DNA of 64,000 nt from an uncultured bacterium. Lineage in GTDB: Bacteria > Planctomycetota > GCA-002687715. Position 1 is the stretch's first letter. Each line of letters begins with the position of its first letter. The stretch is from NCBI GenBank assembly GCA_902826835.1, contig CADEGH010000015.1, positions 1 through 64,000 on the forward strand, written 5' to 3'. The notes beneath the pieces were generated by a model. The model searched no databases, had not been told where the DNA came from, and saw only the letters and a list, made by a program, of their open reading frames with translations. Shown piece after piece: positions 52,546 through 60,265 of the stretch. The position numbers and the translations under genes were made by a program.

Positions 52546-54888
52546 ATGAACAACCTTCTCATCACCGTCCTTGGAGACGCTGGCCCGGGCGTCGATCGCA
52601 CCGGCCACCGCGTGGATCGTTATCGCTTGCCTGGTGGCGAGCGCATCGTCGAGACGCCTCACTTGGGCTTCGAGCTCGCTCGCGCGATCGGCGCCAAGAA
52701 GCTGGTCGCGGTCGGCACCGCGACCGCCTATTTCGACCGCCTCTGCGAACTTCTGCCGGAGGAGCTGCGCAACGCCCCCGTCGAGGAGATCCACCGCAAA
52801 GAGGAACAGGATGCCGCGGCCGCGGAAGCGCGCGCCGAAGCGGCCCAGGACGTCGCGGACGCTGAGAATGCCGCGGCCCCCGAGGCGCCGAGCGGGGACG
52901 CGGGCGAGGCAGCGATGAACCAGGTCGCGGTCGAGGCAGCGCCGGTGGCTGCAGCCACCGAGGCGGCTCCCTCGAGCGAGGCCCCGGCCCCGGCAAGCGC
53001 CGAAACCACGCCGAGCCCCGAGGCAAACGCGGGCGAAGCTCCTGCCGCCGCCCCCGAGGCATCCGCGCCCAGCGTTCCCAAGAAACACCACGAGGCCGAT
53101 CTCCGCCCGCTCTGCGAGCGGCTGGCCGCGATGGGAGTCTCGGGTCGTCCGGACCGGGCGGCCTTGGCGGCGCTCTCGTATCGCCTGCAAAAAGCCCTGC
53201 ACCTCGACTACGTGAAGTGCATCGTCAGCTCCGACCCGAGCGACCCGCGCAGTTCGCTTTCGGTGCTCCGTACCCTGATCGAAGCGCCCATCGCGGGCGA
53301 CATGGTGCACATCGAGGCGACCAACGGGCCGCGCTCGTTCCCGACCGTGAGCCTGCTGGCGCTCCACTACCTGCGCGAGTTCCGCCCCGATATCGGCATC
53401 GGCTCGGTGCTCGTCGCGGTGCCCGAGCATCGGGACGCGTTTGGCGTCGTGCCCATCACCTCCTTGGACGGGCCGCTCGAAATGCTCGGCCTGATGGGGC
53501 TCTTCCGCGACCTCATGCAGGGTCGGGTGCCGAGCGATCTGCACCATTTCTTCAACGGGGATCCCCGCCTCCAGCGCCTCGCCGGGCCCTACGTCCGCTT
53601 CCAACGCGGCGTGCGCTTCGGCGCGCTCGCCGAAGTGGTGGAGGGCGCCCATCTCGTCGAAGAAAAGCGCCGTCGCCTGCCGCGCCTCCCCTACTCCCAC
53701 CCCTATCGCATGTTCGATTCGGTGCTGCGCCAGGCCGTGCGCCCCTACCTCGGGGAAGAACGCGCGAGCTTCCGCCAGCTCCTGCTCGCCCGACAAGCGC
53801 TGCACAACGGCAACCTGCCGCTGTGCGCCCTCCACTGCCGCGAGACCATGCTGTCGGCCAGCCTCGAGGCCTACGGCAAAAACCCCGTGCAACCGTGGAT
53901 GGATGTCCCAGAGAGCGGGGGAGCCCAACAGGTGCGGCCGCGCGATGTCGCCGCGTTCATCCTCAGCAGCGAAGCCGTGCAGGGCAAAGTCGAGGAACTC
54001 CGCACCGTGTGGCCGCTCCTCGCGCTCGCCCGTAACCGCTACGTCAACACGAGCCCGACCGCGGTCTCCGGCAGTCAGCTCAAAGACGAGGACTACGAGA
54101 TCGTGAGCCTCCTCGACCGAGTGGCGTTCCTCGTGGAGTCGCCCGCGCTCGGGGTGCTCGCCGAGACCCTGCCGTTCGACATCGCGGTCAAAGAAGGCGT
54201 CGATCTGCGGATGATTCGGCCGCGCGACCAAGGCGGACCGGGCGGCCCCCGCATGCGAGGCGGCGGACGCCGTCGCGACGATCGAGCCGGTGGCGGCGGG
54301 GGTGGCGGTGGCGGCGGTGGACGCCGCGGCCCGCGCCGCGAGGGTGACGGCCCGGCGCCGGAAGGCCAAGCTCAGGCGGGCGACGCCGGCGGCGCTCCCG
54401 GCCCCCAGGGCGAGGGCGGCGGTCGGCCTCCCCGCGGTCCCCGTGGTGATCGTCCTCCTCGCGGTGACCGTCCGCCCCGGTTCGGCGGTGGACGTCCTCC
54501 CTACGGAGGCGAAAGCGGTCCGCCGCGTGGCGACCGCGGACCGCGCGGCGACCGGCCTCCCCGTCAGGATCGTGGGCCCAACGACGGGCCCCGCGGACCC
54601 CGGCCCGACGGCGATCGCCGTGGTTTCGGCCAGGACACGCCGCGCCCGGCGGCCCCGGAGGATTCCTCCCCGAAGGTCAGCCGCAGTGGCGGCGGCTCGC
54701 TCGGCAACCTCGGCCTCGCGCTGATGCAGGCCGGGATCGTCGATCAGCCGCGCCGCCGCGAAGAGCCACGGGAGCGCCCACCCCGCGCCCCTGAAGCCCA
54801 TTCCCCAGCCCCCGAAGCTCCGCGCAGCGAACCCACGCCTCCGCCCGCCCCCCCGGTCTCGGATTTCGACGTCGCCGGGCCAATGTGA
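52546..54888 (+). CDS. CARF-domain protein (TM1812/Csx1-like) with degenerate HEPN-like region and Gly-Arg-Pro-rich tail
   Basis: This 780-residue protein starts MNNLLITVLGDA. It shows the two halves of a TM1812-type CARF domain: residues 1-83 (GERIVETPHLGFELARAIGAKKLVAVGT) and about 180-330 (HIEATNGPRSFPTVSLLALHYL, with T259-N-G-P-R263 in the ligand loop, then PITSLDGPLEMLGLMGLF). An Ala/Pro/Glu-rich insertion (about 84-180) interrupts the fold. Residues about 400-530 look HEPN-like (LARQALHNGNLPLCALHCRET), but the RNXXXH nuclease motif reads R496-N-R-Y-V-N501. The last 220 residues are low complexity with many RG and PR pairs and a G11 run. CARF domains sense cyclic oligoadenylates. No cas gene or array is nearby. 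Confidence 0.75.
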   Translation: MNNLLITVLGDAGPGVDRTGHRVDRYRLPGGERIVETPHLGFELARAIGAKKLVAVGTATAYFDRLCELLPEELRNAPVEEIHRKEEQDAAAAEARAEAAQDVADAENAAAPEAPSGDAGEAAMNQVAVEAAPVAAATEAAPSSEAPAPASAETTPSPEANAGEAPAAAPEASAPSVPKKHHEADLRPLCERLAAMGVSGRPDRAALAALSYRLQKALHLDYVKCIVSSDPSDPRSSLSVLRTLIEAPIAGDMVHIEATNGPRSFPTVSLLALHYLREFRPDIGIGSVLVAVPEHRDAFGVVPITSLDGPLEMLGLMGLFRDLMQGRVPSDLHHFFNGDPRLQRLAGPYVRFQRGVRFGALAEVVEGAHLVEEKRRRLPRLPYSHPYRMFDSVLRQAVRPYLGEERASFRQLLLARQALHNGNLPLCALHCRETMLSASLEAYGKNPVQPWMDVPESGGAQQVRPRDVAAFILSSEAVQGKVEELRTVWPLLALARNRYVNTSPTAVSGSQLKDEDYEIVSLLDRVAFLVESPALGVLAETLPFDIAVKEGVDLRMIRPRDQGGPGGPRMRGGGRRRDDRAGGGGGGGGGGGRRGPRREGDGPAPEGQAQAGDAGGAPGPQGEGGGRPPRGPRGDRPPRGDRPPRFGGGRPPYGGESGPPRGDRGPRGDRPPRQDRGPNDGPRGPRPDGDRRGFGQDTPRPAAPEDSSPKVSRSGGGSLGNLGLALMQAGIVDQPRRREEPRERPPRAPEAHSPAPEAPRSEPTPPPAPPVSDFDVAGPM

Positions 54889-54915
54889 TCGGCCGCGCGC
54901 AGTAAGCTCCAGGGC

Positions 54916-57153
54916 TTGCTGCGCGCCTCGACCCTCTACCTTTGGGCCCTATTCGCCCTAAGCCTCCGGGCGGATCTTCTCGCCCAGTCCCCCGCCGAAC
55001 TTTGGCTGTGTGGTGGCGACGAGGTGTCGATCTACGAGCTGCCTTCCCCTTCCGAACTCGACGGCCGGTGTGATCCGCCGAGCAAAATTTGGGCATGGCG
55101 GGCCGTCGATGATCCTCGGCTGCCTCAGGATCTTCGAGACAAGTTTCGCACCACGGACGAGTGCAAACCCCTGGCGGATGGGCAGCAAGTGCTGATCACC
55201 TCCTCCGGCGGCGGGGTTGCGATCGTCGATCGGCAGTCTCGACAGGCCGTCTTTTGGGCCGAAGTGGGCAACGCTCACAGCGCCGAGGCGCTGCCCGGCG
55301 GGAAGATCGCGGTGGCGGGCTCGGTGCACGCCCGAGGCAATTGTGTGGCGTTGTTCGACACCTCCCGGCCCGGGGAGAAGCTCGCGTCACTGGAACTGGT
55401 GAGCGCACACGGACTCGTGTGGGACTCCGAGAGGGAGCGGCTGTGGGCGCTCGGACTGACTGAGTTGGTCCGCATCCGATTAGTGCCGTCAACTGCGAGT
55501 GTGACCGGCCTTGAGATCGAATCTCGCTTTCGCCTCCCGGGCACCGCCGAGCCCGGAGGACACGACCTCCAAGCTTGGCCGGGAACCGACGAGCTGCTCG
55601 TGTCGACCGAGGCCCGAGTGTGGTTCTTCCACCGGGTGACAGAGCAGTTTCGTCCCCATCCCCACGCGCACGGCCACGCTCACGTCAAGAGCGCGAGTCT
55701 GGACTCGGTCAGCGGTCGCACCGCTTGGATACAGGCCACGGACGAACAGTGGTGGAGCGACACCGTCCGCTTCGAGAATCCGGAGGCGATTTGGCGCCTC
55801 GAAGGCCGACGTCTGTACAAGGCTCGGTTTGTGCGCAGACCCGCCGCGTCGCCGGAATCGGCGACGCTGCTTTCCCGCGTGCTCCCAACCCTGGAAGCGC
55901 GGCGCGAAGTGCAAAGCTGGCTCGCCGCCTCTCCGCCCCTCAGCGAGGGCCCGTGGCTCGGTGCGGTGACGTCCTCCACCGCCACGATCGGAGCCCGGGC
56001 CACCGCCGCCGGGCGCTATCGACTGCGTCTGCTCGCCGCTTCGGACCCACCGGCCTCGGCGATCACGGTCTTCGGCGACGCCGAGCCGGAACACGACCTG
56101 TGCCTGCGCTTCGAACTGGCGGGGCTTCGCCCGCGCACGCCTTACTCCTATGCCATCGAGGACGCCAGCGCGGCTGCGTCCCGCTCTCCCTCGGGCACCT
56201 TCGTCACGCGGCCCGCTCCCGAAGACGACCGGTCCACCAAGCTGACCTTTCTCTCCTGCGCCCGCGAGAACCAGGGAACCGCCACGGCCTGGCGCAAGAT
56301 CGCGGCCCTCTCCCCCGATGCCGTGGTCCTCTTGGGTGACACGCCCTACATCGACTCGACCGCCCTCGCCACGCAGCGGGCCCGCTACCGCGCCTTCGCT
56401 CGCGCGCCGGCGTTTGCCGAGCTCGCCCGAAGACAGCCGGTGTTCGGCATTTGGGACGATCACGATTTTGGCGCCAACGACTCCGACGGTCGCCTCGTCG
56501 GCAAGGCCAACTCCCGCGCGACCTTTCTGAACTACCGTCCCAATCCGTCCGCGGGCCACGGAGACCAGGGCCTCTACACCTCGTTCCGCTCTGGGCCGAT
56601 CGAAGTGTTCCTCCTCGACACTCGCTGGTTTGCCGCGACCGAACCTTCCTTCGTCGACGATTCGAAACCGACCCTCCTCGGCAAGGCTCAGTGGGATTGG
56701 CTGCGAACTAGCCTGCGCGCCAGCCCCGCCCCCTTCAAAGTCCTCGCCTCGGGGATGATCTGGAACGAAGCGACCCGCCCCCTCAAGACCGACCATTGGG
56801 GCCACTATCCCCACGAACGAGACGCCCTCTTCCGCTTCCTCGGCGAGGCCAAAATCTCAGGCGTCGTCCTCGTCAGCGGTGACATCCACCGCTCGCGTCA
56901 CCTCCGCTTGGACACCGTCTCCACCGTCGGCTACCCCCTCGACGAATTCATCACTTCCCCGCTCCACGACGAAATCATCGCCACCGCCAACGCTCCCCAC
57001 CCCGGCCTCCAATGGGACTCCGGCGCCCCCCACTCCTTCCTGACCCTCGAGGCCACCGAGCTTCACCTGACTGCAATATTCCATTCCGCCAGAAATGGGG
57101 TCCTTCGATCGGAAGCGCGCTCACAAGTGAAGCTTGCGCCAGCGCGACGATAG
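54916..57153 (+). CDS. Secreted PhoD-like metallophosphatase with N-terminal propeller region
   Basis: The 745-residue protein has a signal peptide (LYLWALFALSLRADLLAQ) from a TTG start. An N-terminal propeller-like part (about 25-300) is followed by a fibronectin-like linker, then a PhoD-type phosphatase/phosphodiesterase domain (about 440-710). That domain has FLSCARENQG, VVLLGDTPYID, FGIWDDHDFGANDSDG (near 512) and VSGDIHRSRH, which cover the expected metal ligands. PhoD enzymes release phosphate from phosphodiesters such as teichoic acids. It begins 27 bases after the CARF gene and may be co-transcribed, but nothing suggests a shared function. Confidence 0.87.
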   Translation: MLRASTLYLWALFALSLRADLLAQSPAELWLCGGDEVSIYELPSPSELDGRCDPPSKIWAWRAVDDPRLPQDLRDKFRTTDECKPLADGQQVLITSSGGGVAIVDRQSRQAVFWAEVGNAHSAEALPGGKIAVAGSVHARGNCVALFDTSRPGEKLASLELVSAHGLVWDSERERLWALGLTELVRIRLVPSTASVTGLEIESRFRLPGTAEPGGHDLQAWPGTDELLVSTEARVWFFHRVTEQFRPHPHAHGHAHVKSASLDSVSGRTAWIQATDEQWWSDTVRFENPEAIWRLEGRRLYKARFVRRPAASPESATLLSRVLPTLEARREVQSWLAASPPLSEGPWLGAVTSSTATIGARATAAGRYRLRLLAASDPPASAITVFGDAEPEHDLCLRFELAGLRPRTPYSYAIEDASAAASRSPSGTFVTRPAPEDDRSTKLTFLSCARENQGTATAWRKIAALSPDAVVLLGDTPYIDSTALATQRARYRAFARAPAFAELARRQPVFGIWDDHDFGANDSDGRLVGKANSRATFLNYRPNPSAGHGDQGLYTSFRSGPIEVFLLDTRWFAATEPSFVDDSKPTLLGKAQWDWLRTSLRASPAPFKVLASGMIWNEATRPLKTDHWGHYPHERDALFRFLGEAKISGVVLVSGDIHRSRHLRLDTVSTVGYPLDEFITSPLHDEIIATANAPHPGLQWDSGAPHSFLTLEATELHLTAIFHSARNGVLRSEARSQVKLAPARR

Positions 57154-57163
57154 AATTGCGCCA

Positions 57164-57631
57164 TCAGTGGCGGTAGTCATCCCCGTCTCCAATGCTGACG
57201 GATGCGCCCGGAACCCGCCTATTCACATCCCGCACCATCACCATCGCACGAATTTCCAGCCTGGGCCTTGAAAGGAGGATGGCCCGCGTCTCCGCACTCG
57301 GAGTCGTGGTGATAGATCCCCGAACCGGAGGACCTCCGTTGACACGATGGGCAGTGACAAGGATTCGCACTGAACCGTCCGTCAAACCCCTGAAGATTGT
57401 CTCTCCCGTGACATCTGACCGGCCCGAGACTCGGCCCCGCCCGCTGCCGGGGAGCTTCCAGTGGACTTCCACCGGGGCTCGCTCTCGAAGCAAGCCTCGG
57501 CCCTTGAGGGTGACAACAAGCCGCCCACCTACGCCCAGGCTGTGTTCCAACCAGCGCAGGTACCCACGCCTAATCTCGACTTCGTACCCCGTGCTGCGAA
57601 ACCGGACCTGATCGGTAAGCGCACAACAGAT
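57164..57631 (-). pseudogene. Fragment of a carboxypeptidase-regulatory-like secreted protein
   Basis: Reading on in frame after the TGA at 57632-57634, the DNA encodes about 155 residues (VRFRSTGYEVEIRRGY, LEHSLGVGGRLVVTLKGRG, RLEIRAMVMVRDVNRRVPGASVSIG) up to a stop at 57164. The VPGASVSI core is typical of CarboxypepD_reg/Ig-like domains, and the style resembles the protein at 60266-61738. There is no signal peptide, no good start codon except a TTG at 57550, and no C-terminal domain. It is best read as a leftover of a longer gene, though a short expressed frame cannot be excluded. Confidence 0.5.
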
Positions 57632-59344
57632 TCACTGGATCAGGAGAGGGAAGGCTTGGGAGATCGAACGGGGTGTGCCGATGTCCTGGGGATTCATGGT
57701 GGCCAAGCTGGAGAAGAGAGTGAAGCCACTCAAGGCAGGAATAGCGGGCAAAGCCAGCGCGGTTGTAGCCTGACCGGACGGATCCAAATACCCCAAGGTT
57801 CCACCAATCCCCAGAATGGTTGGAGCAAGCGACTCCAAGACCAGTGCGTCCTGGAACGAAAACGGCAGCGATCGTCCATCCAGGAGGAGAGTAGGTGAAT
57901 TGGAGATCGCGAATGGCGCAAAATACGGGAATCCGCCCTCACCAAATACCTGGTAATTGACGGTCATTACGCCGCCTGGGAAGGCCGGTTGCCAACTTAC
58001 GAGGGCAACACTCGGTGAGCGTGGGTCGAGGGGATTACTCCGACTTCTCAGCTCGGTGAGATTGGGAATTCCATCGCCGTCAAAATCTTCGTCGGGGGCA
58101 TTGGACATTGCCAACGTGTGCAGTGTCCCCTGGCCAATTCTCGTGGAGTCTCCGGTGTCGGACGGGGAAATCATCGCGACGTTGGCGGGGGAACCGAGGT
58201 AAACATCCATCCCGAGCCCGTAGGGTGGCTGTCCCTTGACTTCCCGCAGGCGCATTTCCAGAGGCGCCGTCGCCAATAGAGAAAAAGGAGCTCGAAAAAC
58301 AGTCCATATGTCTTGCTCGCCATCGACACCCATGCAGAAGGGTGCCCCGTTTACGCTGCCCGTGGATGGAAATGGATAATGCGTCGGCTGCGCGACTGGC
58401 GGAGGGAGAACGCAAGCCGGTCCATAACACTGTGTCGGAGTGAGGTATACACGAGTTCGCATTGCGCCTCCGGCATAAGAAGTTCCCGACGTGAACAGCA
58501 CGCGCTCGGAAGTCGATCCGTCAAAACGACTCCCGGTGACTCGAGTATACGAAATCCAAGACACGTTGCCCTGGAAGTCCATCCCGACGGTTCCTTCATT
58601 CGGAGCACCCGGCGGAAGGGTAATCGTGCCGCTGTTCGAAGCGTAGCCGATCGCGACTCCCTGATCTCGATCGGGCATGAGTCCAATATACCATGAGGAT
58701 CCCAGGTTCCATGACTCCGCGGAAAGCCAGTCGGGAGCGACGCGCACAATGCTGTGCAGAGTGTCCGAGGTGCTCATCCAAACGTAGCCTAGTTTGTCCT
58801 CGAACAAATTGCGCACATACGAGTAGTAGTTACCACCGGCGGTACTCGAGAATGGTGTCGGCAATATGCTCTCCACGAGTGCTGACCGAAGCAGCACTCC
58901 GGTGGGCGAAAACTCGGACAGTTCGATTGAAAGTGGGACCGGGGGTGATCCCGAATTGACGGCAATGGTCAAGAGGTTACCGGCCCGATTGGTCGCGAGA
59001 TAGCCTGACTTTCTCGTGGTCGGGATCGTTGCCATCAACTGACCCAAAGCGGAAAAGCGATAGACCTGCTGGAGGTTGTTGTCATCGATCCACAAGTCCC
59101 CGTTCTTCGCTCGCGTTACCAAATGACCCGGCACAATTCCTGAAGGCAGAAGGGTGAAGTTTGTCCGCCCGGTTGTGGTATCGACAAAAACAACATGGCG
59201 CGCTCCGTTCACGAAACAAGTGGTGGCATAGGTGTTGAGCAGGCTCTGGCCGGCGTGCCTGGGACCGGACAAACACAGGACAACGCAGAACCATAGCCCG
59301 ATGCTGTTCGTGGTTCGGATCGTGGTGTTCATGCTCGTGACCAT
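57632..59344 (-). CDS. Secreted protein with calcium-loop (thrombospondin type 3-like) motif
   Basis: From the ATG at 59344 the 570-residue product has a signal peptide (IGLWFCVVLCLSGPRHAGQ). A propeller-like region follows (GDLWIDDNNLQQVYRFSALG, EDKLGYVWMSTSD), then DEDFDGDGIPNLTEL, a calcium-binding thrombospondin-3/dockerin-like loop. A C-terminal beta domain common among secreted proteins here closes it. The open frame continues upstream into a decayed IS3 transposase (to 59641), so automatic annotation could give a false 669-residue fusion. ATG 59332 is an alternative start. Function unknown; extracellular location is likely. Confidence 0.8.
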   Translation of the reverse strand: MVTSMNTTIRTTNSIGLWFCVVLCLSGPRHAGQSLLNTYATTCFVNGARHVVFVDTTTGRTNFTLLPSGIVPGHLVTRAKNGDLWIDDNNLQQVYRFSALGQLMATIPTTRKSGYLATNRAGNLLTIAVNSGSPPVPLSIELSEFSPTGVLLRSALVESILPTPFSSTAGGNYYSYVRNLFEDKLGYVWMSTSDTLHSIVRVAPDWLSAESWNLGSSWYIGLMPDRDQGVAIGYASNSGTITLPPGAPNEGTVGMDFQGNVSWISYTRVTGSRFDGSTSERVLFTSGTSYAGGAMRTRVYLTPTQCYGPACVLPPPVAQPTHYPFPSTGSVNGAPFCMGVDGEQDIWTVFRAPFSLLATAPLEMRLREVKGQPPYGLGMDVYLGSPANVAMISPSDTGDSTRIGQGTLHTLAMSNAPDEDFDGDGIPNLTELRSRSNPLDPRSPSVALVSWQPAFPGGVMTVNYQVFGEGGFPYFAPFAISNSPTLLLDGRSLPFSFQDALVLESLAPTILGIGGTLGYLDPSGQATTALALPAIPALSGFTLFSSLATMNPQDIGTPRSISQAFPLLIQ

Positions 59345-59347
59345 AGA

Positions 59348-59641
59348 GGGAGAGTACTTCATCGCCTTGAACCGGGACTCGGAGTAGGGTTTGTCGTTGT
59401 TGACTCGAGACCGACTGTGGGAGCGCTGGATCTGGAAATCGTCGGAGAGTCGGGCAAGCGGCTTGGATCTCACGGAAGCCCCACGATTAGCGTGTAACCT
59501 TCGGATATGCCCTGCCATATCGCAGCGGCTTCGAAAAGACGCTTGGCGAGGGCGACGGTAGTAGCTGGCGCATGAGACTCCCTGGGCCTCGCAGAGCGAG
59601 GTTACCGGGAGCTCGGTTCTCAGATCGGTGACGGCGCTCAT
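59348..59641 (-). pseudogene. IS3-family transposase OrfB remnant
   Basis: The frame starts MSAVTDLRTELPVTSLCEAQGVS and continues CASYYRR, the usual beginning of IS3-type OrfB (CXXLGVSRASYYRR). After about 60 residues it jumps to RVNNDKPYSESRFKAMKY, which normally lies far downstream in the DDE domain (SNDNPYSE..FKTLKY). The core of the catalytic domain is therefore deleted and the element is dead. The remnant abuts and runs in frame into the secreted gene at 57632-59344. Confidence 0.75.
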
Positions 59642-60024
59642 GAGGTCCCTTCGTCGCTCCCTTCGCCCTTGAGGGGAGACCCCAACATCACAGCAACTTT
59701 TTCTTGGATGTCAATGATGGTGTGCGCCTCGGCCAGATTGGCGGTGAATCTCGCATTCTCCCGGCGGGGTTTCTCGCACTCGCCTGCGAGTGCATGGTCC
59801 CGGTTGGCCTGTGGCCCGCGCTGGCGCGGCGCAGGTCCTGGGCTCGCCTGAGGCGCGCTGGTGGCACCAGTTGATCAGGTGAGAGGCGTAAAACCCCTCG
59901 CGGCGCAGGATGGCTCCGCCACCCCCGGAATATTGCGCCGCATCCGCATCACGGACGATCGCGAGATCAGAAGCGGCGGTGAATCGGCGTCGGGTGGGGC
60001 GGGCATCGACCTCGTTATGGGCGC
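59638..60024 (-). pseudogene. IS3-family OrfA remnant, frameshifted
   Basis: One frame encodes RRRFTAASDLAIVRDADA and GAILRREGFYASHLINWCHQR, the helix-turn-helix of IS3-type OrfA. The end of the gene is in another frame, ENARFTANLAEAHTIIDIQEKVAVMLG, the usual OrfA leucine-zipper end. At least one frameshift separates them near 59,750. The final stop overlaps the OrfB start (ATGA), as in intact IS3 elements. The OrfA start is uncertain. Confidence 0.72.
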
Positions 60025-60265
60025 CTCCGGGCGTGGAGCGGCTTGGGTCCGGTTGCATCCCTGCGGCACCTCCGCTGCGGCCGGCCTCGCTGCGCTCGCC
60101 GACCCCCCCTCCGGCGCTGCAAGGGCACCGGGGGTCGGTCTCCTCTGTAGATCTTTCGGTGAAATGAAACGTAGCAACCTCGTCGCCCACTTCACTAAAC
60201 TCTGAGCGGGGGATTACATCTCGACCCTTGGCACTCAGGGCAGGAAGGAGAGGGCGGGGCCGGAA

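Larger units (their letters stand above)
59348..60024 (-). mobile_element. Decayed IS3-family insertion sequence
   Basis: The two transposase remnants together outline an IS3-type element of which about half is left. I could not identify its terminal inverted repeats or a target duplication, so the true ends may lie further out (up to about 60,260 on the right). No tRNA or attachment site is visible beside it. The 240 bases between it and the next gene contain no supported gene. Confidence 0.65.

Noticed and set aside
52513..54801. A 762-codon open frame antisense to the CARF gene
   Set aside because: It is a composition shadow of the GC-rich sense gene: Ala/Gly/Arg/Thr-rich, with no domain, start signal or conserved pattern. 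The sense strand carries recognisable CARF motifs.
55489..56814. Long antisense frame over the PhoD-like gene
   Set aside because: Sense-strand catalytic motifs are clear; the antisense product has no recognisable feature.
59861..60205. 114-codon plus-strand frame over the IS3 remnant
   Set aside because: The opposite strand carries recognisable OrfA helix-turn-helix sequence, so the plus-strand frame is a shadow.
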